NCBI GenBank assembly: GCA_036898135.1 | Contig: JBAHVR010000277.1 | Location: 47,501-111,500, forward strand | DNA: 64,000 nt | Origin: Oncomelania hupensis | Taxonomy: Eukaryota > Mollusca > Gastropoda > Littorinimorpha > Pomatiopsidae | Direction: 5' to 3' | Part shown: positions 57,427 to 64,000 of the stretch, piece by piece | How positions within the stretch are numbered: position 1 is the first letter of the stretch | How the letters are laid out: every line of letters begins with the position of its first letter | Program-made: the position numbers and the translations under genes | The notes under the pieces: generated by a model | What the model saw: the letters and a program-made list of their open reading frames with translations, nothing else | The model's database searches: none | Told to the model about the DNA's origin: nothing

Positions 57427-57427
57427 T
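57358..57427 (+). repeat. (TAC)n microsatellite
   Basis: Perfect trinucleotide run. Confidence 0.95.
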
Positions 57428-57719
57428 GATTGTATTCGCTTTTTATTGTTTGGAAACCAATGTACACGGTAGTGTCGATAACACTAAAGCTAGATCTATA
57501 CTGTTTTTGAACTCAACCATAAAATAGGCCTACATCTATTGCACTGTTGTTTCACATCTTTTTAAACTCTGGTCAGGTCAAATTTTGTCTTGTATAGCCT
57601 TTCTCGAATAACAAACGATGTTCATCGGCAGTCTTTCTTATATCAGGCTTGAGCTAGGGCTGTTAGGGACAAGAAACGAGTACAAACGGCCTGCGGGATC
57701 TATGCCAATGCAGTATTTC

Positions 57720-57990
57720 GGTCATGGGATGAATTTTTGGGAGTTCTAGACTATCGGTTTTTAGTCACCAAATTTGGTTTCGTGCTTCGTCATTCTGAAA
57801 CACTAGGTGTTTGTTATAAATCTGTTTACTTTAAAAAAAAAATCGAATCCATTGTGTTCTTTCTTGTTCAAGCAGATCTATTTTTACGCTGGATTTTTTT
57901 GTTGCCATGTGGATGAACTTTGGAGTGTTAGACTATCGGTTTTTGGTCACCAGCTTGGTCTTACTTCGTCATTCTGAAACACATCTACAT
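57720..57990 (+). repeat. Direct repeat, about 90 bp, two copies
   Basis: GACTATCGGTTTTTAGTCACC at 57748 and GACTATCGGTTTTTGGTCACC at 57931, each followed by CTTCGTCATTCTGAAACAC. Confidence 0.85.
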
Positions 57991-58136
57991 ACATCTGATC
58001 TATATACAAACCATTGTTTTGCACTTATATTCTTGTACATTTTATTACCCAAAATGATCATTTACTTTTTTTTTCTCAACCTTTGTGCGTATTTCTGCAC
58101 ATTCTGGATCGTTTAATTAAAAAAAGCGATCGGTTA

Positions 58137-58485
58137 GCAGCAGTCGGGGTCAGCTCGTTACTCCCCCGTATCACTACTCCCCCGGCTCGTTACTCCCCCA
58201 GCTCGTTATTTTGAACAAAGTTCGACCTATTTCGTCACCTATAGGAGACGAACTAGGTAAACTTTTTAGAAAAGGGTTCGGGTAAGGGTTAGTTGCAGAG
58301 CTATCCCTAACCCTTGCCCTAACCCTTTTCTCTACAAAAATCACTTTCCGATTCCTACATTCTTAAAATAACGAGCTGGGGGAGTAACGAGCCGGGGGAG
58401 TAGTGATACGGGGGAGTAACGAGATGTTCCCGCACATAGACATTAATAAGAATTCTTATATATGTCTATGTTCCCGCAGCAGTCG
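58137..58485. mobile_element. Foldback element, 59-bp perfect arms, possible 10-bp TSD
   Basis: 58154-58212 and 58365-58423 are perfect inverted repeats (CTCGTTACTCCCCCGTATC...). The interior is partly palindromic (AAAAGGGTTCGGGTAAGGG / CCCTAACCCTTTTC) and has a GACCTATTTCGTC module at 58224. GCAGCAGTCG occurs at 58137-58146 and 58476-58485. Confidence 0.75.
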
Positions 58486-58644
58486 ACACTCGAGGTTTGT
58501 TTGCTTGTCGCTATGCATCGAACTGCCTCCCTTGAATTTTCTATCACGATGACCACTTGGGGCGCTTCGCGCGGAATGTCATCATTATTTATATAGCAGT
58601 CTTTCGGAATGATCCTTCTTTGTGTTAACTGAATATTCTTTGCA

Positions 58645-58716
58645 GATACCCAGAGGGAGACGCGCCACAGGCATAGAGTCTAGATCTAGGCACTCGCCTG
58701 TATACAAGCGCCTGTG
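58645..58716. mobile_element. Foldback MITE family A, diverged copy 3
   Basis: GAGGGAGACGCGCCACAGGC matches the reverse of the loop of copy 2, and ACAAGCGCCTGTG matches its arm end. The opposite arm is degraded. Confidence 0.55.
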
Positions 58717-59334
58717 CCTGCGAGTTCTACTTGTAAACTGATTGGTCTGACCATAGCTGTAGATTTGTAAGTCCCTGGTTCCATTGAATGGTCTTATAAT
58801 GGATTTCTTAGCAGCCAGCAAACAAAGGCCATTTGCTTTGATCCCGAGGTTTCTATTGAACAGCTAGTGAACGCAGTTGTTAGCTGAAACCCAGGCGCAC
58901 TACAACTGGGCAGGTTTGTCGTTAGTGAATGAATTGAAAAAGAGGATTAACCTACTACAGAATGTTTCTCCCCCTGTGTGAAGTATAATTATGTAGGCTA
59001 TTTAGAACTTTGTAAGGTCTTTGATTATTGGAACTATACCTATTCTCTATCTCAAAATCTTACTGATCGTAAAGTATTCCCTATTTCAAAATAAAACAAA
59101 CAAAATGTAAATGAGAACATAGTTTTGGTGATTTGTTTTCTTCCCTTCATTCAGTGGACCCCGCCTATAAACAAGTAAGTTTTGCGAAAGAAAATTTGCG
59201 GGTGAAATTCTGGCTGCTTTCCCAGTGAAAGCACGGCACTTACAACTCAGGTCGAGAGGGAATATTCTGGAATCACCGACCCCTGCAGTAGTTTGATCTA
59301 ATCCTACACCAAGAGCACTGAAAATAATGCACGA

Positions 59335-59640
59335 GGGTATAAACCGAGGTCTAGTCAGTACACTCACGCACGCATTCCATGGCACGGACTTTAAAGATCC
59401 CGACGCTCGTGTCCTAGGCGGATCGGCTACTCAAATATAACCAGTAAGCACTAAGTCCCTTCGCCCCCCATACCGCGGTCGTTCAGGATTATACTCCGTT
59501 GTCTGGGCGTCAGACAATGCGCCCAAATGCTGCAAGTGAGCGTCTCGGGCGGAGTTAGATTCTGTATCTGCCAGCGCCTTGGGCAGCTCTTGAGCTAGAA
59601 AAAGCGCTATGTAAGAATAATTACATAAATAATAAATAAC
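59335..59640 (+). repeat. SINE S1 copy (long-tail type)
   Basis: GGTATAAACCGAGGTCTAGT, ACTTTAAAGATCCCGACGC, CCAGTAAGCACTAAGTCCC, CAGCGCCTTGGGCAGCTC, AAAGCGCTATGTAAGAA. Confidence 0.8.
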
Positions 59641-59882
59641 GGTAATAAGACATTTGGAATTTTACCGCGTGCCCAACTTCAATAACTAGCTTTTCATCAG
59701 CAATCACAGAGATATCATGCAGTAAATAAAGAGATCAAATCGCAAGTTGCTACGGGAATCTCGAATCAATCGTTAACTGTCCTCAGCCGCTGAGATTTTA
59801 CATACAGATAATGCAGGGCCTAAGACCGAAAAAGAAGGGCGTTAGAGAAACAAGGATGACAGACAGAAAATAAAGGTTTAAA

Positions 59883-60199
59883 ACATGCGCTATAGCCTAT
59901 CCTATCCTATCCTATCCTATCCCGTAACTCAAAGGTCGTTGTGGCGCCACAGATGATCGTTTAACCAGCGTACTCCATCTTTCTCGGTTCTCAGCAACCC
60001 TCATGGCTTCTTCGTTCAGTGTCAAACCAGTCCATTCTCGAATGTTGTTCTCCCACCTCTTTTTCTGTCTCCCTCTTCTTCTGCCTCCTTGCACCGTGCC
60101 TTGCAGGATGGTCTTTGCAAGACCTGATGCTCTGCTGACGTGGCCATACCATCGGAGTTTCCGTTTGTTCACCACTGTGAGCATGACATGCGCGCTATA
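59883..60199 (-). mobile_element. LINE (GGATA-tailed family), copy 3, 3' end only
   Basis: 59896-60185: minus-strand reading NKRKLRWYGHVSR, then GGRRRGRQKKRWENN and ERWSTLVKRSSVAP to the (GGATA)n tail. ACATGCGC occurs at 59883-59890 and 60186-60193, extending imperfectly to CTATA on both sides, a likely target duplication. Confidence 0.88.
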
Positions 60200-60431
60200 T
60201 ATATGGACACAATTAAAGACAACATGGAGAAATTGTGTTTGCTTGCACGACACGCAGCAAACACGGTGTTCTTATGGAAATGTGTCTCTTGCTTCATGCA
60301 ACACATGCGACATAGCCTTTAAAGATGACAGGCAGGCAGACAGACAGGAGGGATAATAATTCCAGTGAGATACATGTCACGAATTGGCTAGTTTTAACTC
60401 TGCTCATTGACTATTCAGCATGTGTAGTCAT

Positions 60432-61757
60432 TGTAACAGTAGAGAGTCAGTGTAGTACACATCAAGCAATTAAATTACAGCACACTGCGAGCTTGAGCCA
60501 CACACACAGCGCAGTGACGTCAGCACTTGAGTTTTGAATCGGACCGTTGGAACCAATGGGAGAGCTTAGGCAAAGTGGTTGGAGCCAGTTTGACTGGGTC
60601 CAAACCACGCACAGTTTTGGTCAGTTGGGAGTAATCCACCGAAGTGTTAACAGCTAGAAAGCTGGCAGAGAAATCTCTCCACACATAGACCAGGAAGCAG
60701 GACTTAGGAATCTTAGAATTCTATTAAGTCGCCAACGGGCCTGAACTTGTCAGACAGGTAAATGAACACCCTTCTGTTTCATCGTGATATATTTATATTA
60801 TTGTTGCAATTATGTTTGTGGAATTTGCTATGCATAAATGTGAATTATTAATCCGAATTTGCCGTACCACGTGGAAGAGCCGACCACGAGGCGAAACACG
60901 ACCGGTTACGCCGCCATGTTGCATCCCGTACGGAACCACTGTTGTTTAACTTATATGTATGTTTGCAGACCAGTGGCTGTACCACTGAATGTTTATATTA
61001 TTATTAATTCTGTATGTGTATAGTTAGACACGATTTATATTTATGTATGTATAGGAATTTAGAGTGAGATTCCAGGGGAACCCGGAAGTAGCAGAATGTT
61101 CGTCGCTTATGTATAGAGATGTGGAGCTATCACTGAGGGCTACTTGGCTTTCAGTGAGACGCTCTGCACAAACCGATTATTCAGGGTTGTGCAGAATTTC
61201 GTCTCTTATATTACAGACGAGCAGGCGAGCTATCCCGAGCTATCCCGTGCGCACAACTCCACAGAAACGACGAGTTGTCTGCGTAACAACATAGGTGCAC
61301 TTAAACTGATCGGAAACAGGACCACAGTAGTCCAACTCTTCAGAAACTGTAAAACGGACCACAGTAGTCCAAATCTACATGAGATATACTAGCAAGTGCC
61401 CGATGAAGATAGAACAGCTGCATAGACTATCAGCGATCGAACTATTAGCATTGAAAGAGACTTTTTAAGTTAGATTAGTACTTAGAGAATCTTGTATAGA
61501 GTAGAAGAAATAAATGTGTGATTTTAACTGTTATCAAGTGGCTGGACTACATATGATTCATAGCCGTGTGAAAGCTAGTGTGACAGTATTCTTTTACCAT
61601 TTTTTCTATCTATTTCTGTACCCCAACCTTAACACAGAACGAGCTAAACAAATAAATTTATTAAAGTAATTCATAGGGTGACTTACTAGCAGTTCCCACC
61701 GAATAAACGTGAGGGTCCATAATTCCATTGTGCAGAGCCCATAAACCCCACGTGACA
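60432..61757 (+). mobile_element. 5' LTR of Gmr1-like Ty3/gypsy-class element
   Basis: Starts TGTAAC, ends GTGACA. Shared segments with the solo LTR at 30785-31646 define it. A perfect TGACGTCA lies near 60514. Length about 1.33 kb, longer than the solo copy. It is followed by a TGG-starting candidate primer-binding site and the gag ORF. Confidence 0.8.
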
Positions 61758-61764
61758 CTTTAAT

Positions 61765-61781
61765 TGGCGAGCCTAGCCAGG
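61765..61781 (+). promoter_or_regulatory. Candidate tRNA primer-binding site
   Basis: TGGCGAGCCTAGCCAGG begins seven bases after the LTR end. TGG is the usual start, complementary to tRNA CCA; the matching tRNA was not identified. Confidence 0.45.
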
Positions 61782-62123
61782 ATCTGTGAATAATAGGAAT
61801 TGGGTATAACCGGATCTAAGTACAATAAAATTAGATAACAGTAGTAGTAGAATAACTTAGAATAGTGGTAGCAAGGACTAATCAGTTTGGGTGCACTATT
61901 CTTTAGTTAAAAACTTTTTTGCTTCAAATATTTTTGTGCCTGTATGTTGCATTGTTCTTTTGCAGGTTTTGCTTAAGTAACTGTTGTATGCCATTTGACT
62001 TTTGTTTTATTCTATTATTGATTACGAATTTTATGGTCTTTGCATTGTTGTTATTGACTTGCAATATTGCTAGTGTTTTGGTATTCCACGTGATTCAGAG
62101 GTTGTTCATAGACACGTTTGGCA

Positions 62124-64000
62124 ATGTCGGACCCAGTGGCCTTGAGATTGCGTTTCAAGGAACTAGGAGAAGCTTTACACTTAGCAGGGGGAGACCTAAT
62201 TGCGTATATAAATGCAGAGGTAGAGAAACAGGAGGCTAAGGCAGAGAGAGCAGCAGAGAGAGAACAGAAGAAACTTGAAGCAGAACAGAGAAAAGCAGAA
62301 TTAGAAGCAGAGCAAAAGAAATTAGAACTAGAAGCAGCAAGAGAGCAGAAGAAACTAGAATTAGAAGCAGAGCAGAAGAAACTAGAGCTAGAAGCAGAAC
62401 AGAAGAAGGTAGCAGCAGAGAGAGAAGCAGAAGTTAGGAGGTGGGATTATGAGCGAGCAGAAAAAGAAAAAGAGAGGGCAGAAAAAGAAAAAGAGAGGGA
62501 AGAAAAGGAAAAAGAAAGACAGCATGAGTTAGAGCTAAGAAGATTGGGATCAGGAGCTTCAAGTTCTTCCTCAACCCCTTCCCACTCAGATCAGCTAGAG
62601 GTAGCATCCAACCCTGTACAAGGAATGTCATTTCCACTGGGGACATTCAATGAGAGAGAAGAAGGTCTAGATCTCTATCTGACTAGGTTTGAGCGTCTAG
62701 CAACAGAGTACAAACTAGATCCCACTCATTGGTCTTTTAAGCTTAGTCACGGGCTTAGAGGAAAGGCTTATGACATCTACAGTAAGCTACCGACTGACAG
62801 AGTGACTGACTATAACAAAGTAAAAGAGGCACTCCTAACGGGATTCGAACTGACAGGAGAATGCTACCGGCAACAGTTCCGCACCAATCGGAGAGTGAAA
62901 GGAGAGAGCTATGCGCAGTTCGCGGATCGGTTGTCCACAATGCTGGATAAGTGGATTAGCCAGTCAGCCACGGCTAAGACGTATGATGGACTGACAGAAC
63001 TGTTAGTATGGGAACAGCTACGGGAAACCATGACCCCCGAGCTGAGAACATTCTCAGTAGAGCAGGGCGCGGAAAGACTGGAAGATCTGGTCAAGGTCGC
63101 AGATAGGTACGTGGCCGCACACGGAGAAGCCAAGAGCTTCAGGCGAGACCTAAAGCCTAACGGGAAAGAGGCACAGAAACGAAGCCCTAACCGGGAGGAG
63201 CGCACCGCGAATAAGCCGAATAACCCCAAACCTGGGCAAAATAAAGGACCCAACACGGAATTCGGGAAAAGAGGTCCTGCAGAACAGAGACGGTATTGTT
63301 CGTTCTGCAACAGAAACAATCACTCCACCGCAGAATGTTTCAAGTTGGCCGCACAACGTAGGGAAGAGCGCGAAAGCCGGCCAGCGCACAGAGTTCTAAC
63401 TCAAAGTAGCGGTAACAAGCCACACACAATCGGAGATCACCCATCGGTGACAGACACGGTCAAGGTCAACGGAAAAGAAGCGAACTGTCTGTATGACACA
63501 GGTCTATCATACGACGCGATAGTTAGCGAATCTCTGGTATCGCGCGCGGACTTGACGGACAAGACAGTCGACTTACAAGGAGCAGACTTGACGAAACCGA
63601 CGACTACTTGCCCAATAGCTTGGATAGAAGTAGAGAGTAGGTACGTCACAGGACGAATCCAAGCAGCTGTTTTACAGAAACCCCTGTATGATCTAGTGCT
63701 AGGTTGTAGGTATGTGTTCTTAGGCACGCCCCCCAAAACTGTAGAGATAGCTGCAGTGCAAACCAGGGCCCAAGCTAAAACCCAACCACCCCAGCCCGAG
63801 TTCGCTCCGAATCCAGGACTCGAAGAGATCAAAACAGCACAGAAAGAAGACACCTCGATAGCGAAGTGCTTCCAGAAGCTACCCAAGGCGCACACACCCC
63901 CGCACAAGGGAGACTTCTACATGGAAGAGGGAGTTCTACATCGACAAGGAGATGGAGATCACACCCAACTAGTACTACCAGCCACCCTTCGAGCCCAAGT
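62124..64000 (+). CDS. gag-pol ORF of Gmr1-like LTR retrotransposon (open at window end)
   Basis: Uninterrupted for about 625 codons from MSDPVALRLRFKELGEAL to the window edge. Residues about 35-140 are a Glu/Lys/Ala-rich coiled coil. Residues about 172-345 are a gag region with SCAN-like spacing (FERLATEYKLD, ALLTGFELTGECYRQQFR). A zinc knuckle C-x2-C-x4-H-x4-C spans residues 392-405. A retropepsin-type active site YDTG has its Asp at about residue 458 and a later LGCRYVF. From about residue 567 the sequence (IKTAQKEDTSIAKC, FYMEEGVLHRQGDG, LVLPATLRAQ) resembles the lead-in to the integrase HHCC zinc domain. Reverse transcriptase is not seen before it. An intact long frame suggests a young copy. 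Confidence 0.85.
   Translation, partial: MSDPVALRLRFKELGEALHLAGGDLIAYINAEVEKQEAKAERAAEREQKKLEAEQRKAELEAEQKKLELEAAREQKKLELEAEQKKLELEAEQKKVAAEREAEVRRWDYERAEKEKERAEKEKEREEKEKERQHELELRRLGSGASSSSSTPSHSDQLEVASNPVQGMSFPLGTFNEREEGLDLYLTRFERLATEYKLDPTHWSFKLSHGLRGKAYDIYSKLPTDRVTDYNKVKEALLTGFELTGECYRQQFRTNRRVKGESYAQFADRLSTMLDKWISQSATAKTYDGLTELLVWEQLRETMTPELRTFSVEQGAERLEDLVKVADRYVAAHGEAKSFRRDLKPNGKEAQKRSPNREERTANKPNNPKPGQNKGPNTEFGKRGPAEQRRYCSFCNRNNHSTAECFKLAAQRREERESRPAHRVLTQSSGNKPHTIGDHPSVTDTVKVNGKEANCLYDTGLSYDAIVSESLVSRADLTDKTVDLQGADLTKPTTTCPIAWIEVESRYVTGRIQAAVLQKPLYDLVLGCRYVFLGTPPKTVEIAAVQTRAQAKTQPPQPEFAPNPGLEEIKTAQKEDTSIAKCFQKLPKAHTPPHKGDFYMEEGVLHRQGDGDHTQLVLPATLRAQ

Noticed and set aside
61919..62239. 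106-codon plus-strand frame starting MLQIFLCLYV
   Set aside because: It overlaps the gag start in another frame, is hydrophobic AT-rich leader sequence, and has no conserved feature.
62434..63907. Several minus-strand open frames of 60-156 codons
   Set aside because: Shadows of the intact plus-strand gag-pol frame.

Overview
The window is animal nuclear DNA. It has split genes with standard GT-AG introns, many non-LTR, Penelope-like and LTR retroelements, SINEs, foldback elements, and very dense microsatellites and minisatellites. Repeat style and gene content suggest a lophotrochozoan, most likely a marine gastropod mollusc; this is inference, as no species marker was seen. Three host genes can be supported.

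(1) 8511-12677, plus strand: the 3' half of an adhesion-type (class B2) G-protein coupled receptor. Five exons encode ICL1 to the C-terminus (TM2-TM7), and every junction is phase-compatible, including a 70-nt exon for TM4. Upstream exons were not found and may lie left of the window. (2) 17323-37892, minus strand: a complete SSUH2-like gene in 13 exons. It predicts about 455 residues with a proline-rich N-terminus, six CxxC(x)GxG-type zinc repeats and a Cys-rich C-terminus. (3) 44793 onward, plus strand: the first two coding exons of an unrecognised small protein. Genes 2 and 3 are divergent, about 6.9 kb apart.

The rest is mostly mobile DNA. 1-5700: Penelope-like RT (minus) next to a frameshifted Tx1/L1-clade LINE (plus). 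6.8-7.7 kb: a repeat rich in AGGTCA half-sites. 8-13 kb: receptor gene, with a 5'-truncated LINE flanked by an 11-bp target duplication in one intron and a 93-bp-class foldback MITE in another. 13.4-14.3 kb: a 513-bp element with 32-bp perfect inverted ends and 7-bp target duplication, nested in a pogo/Tigger-like MITE; its bare 32-bp palindromic derivative, with its own 7-bp duplication, lies at 16220. 14.3-53 kb: six copies of a roughly 550-bp family with a conserved TATAAATAG near one end and 4-5 bp tandem repeats at the other. 27.8-29.0 kb: a LINE tail with RNase H. 30.7-31.7 kb: a solo LTR splitting a (TACA)n array. 32-43 kb: foldback elements, tRNA-headed and 5S-derived SINEs, a 33-bp minisatellite and a 168-bp perfect palindrome. 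45.3-46.2 kb: about 90 copies of a decamer. 47.7-49.4 kb and 59.9-60.2 kb: two more copies of the GGATA-tailed LINE. 53.9-55.4 kb: tandem units with one body but different tRNA-like heads. 60.4-64.0 kb: the 5' end of a Ty3/gypsy-class element whose open reading frame runs gag (SCAN-like), protease, then integrase N-terminal sequence, the order seen in the Gmr1 clade.

The least explained items are the 7-bp-TSD inverted-repeat family, the palindromic module shared by three foldbacks, the head-exchanged SINE units, and the Gmr1-like pol order.
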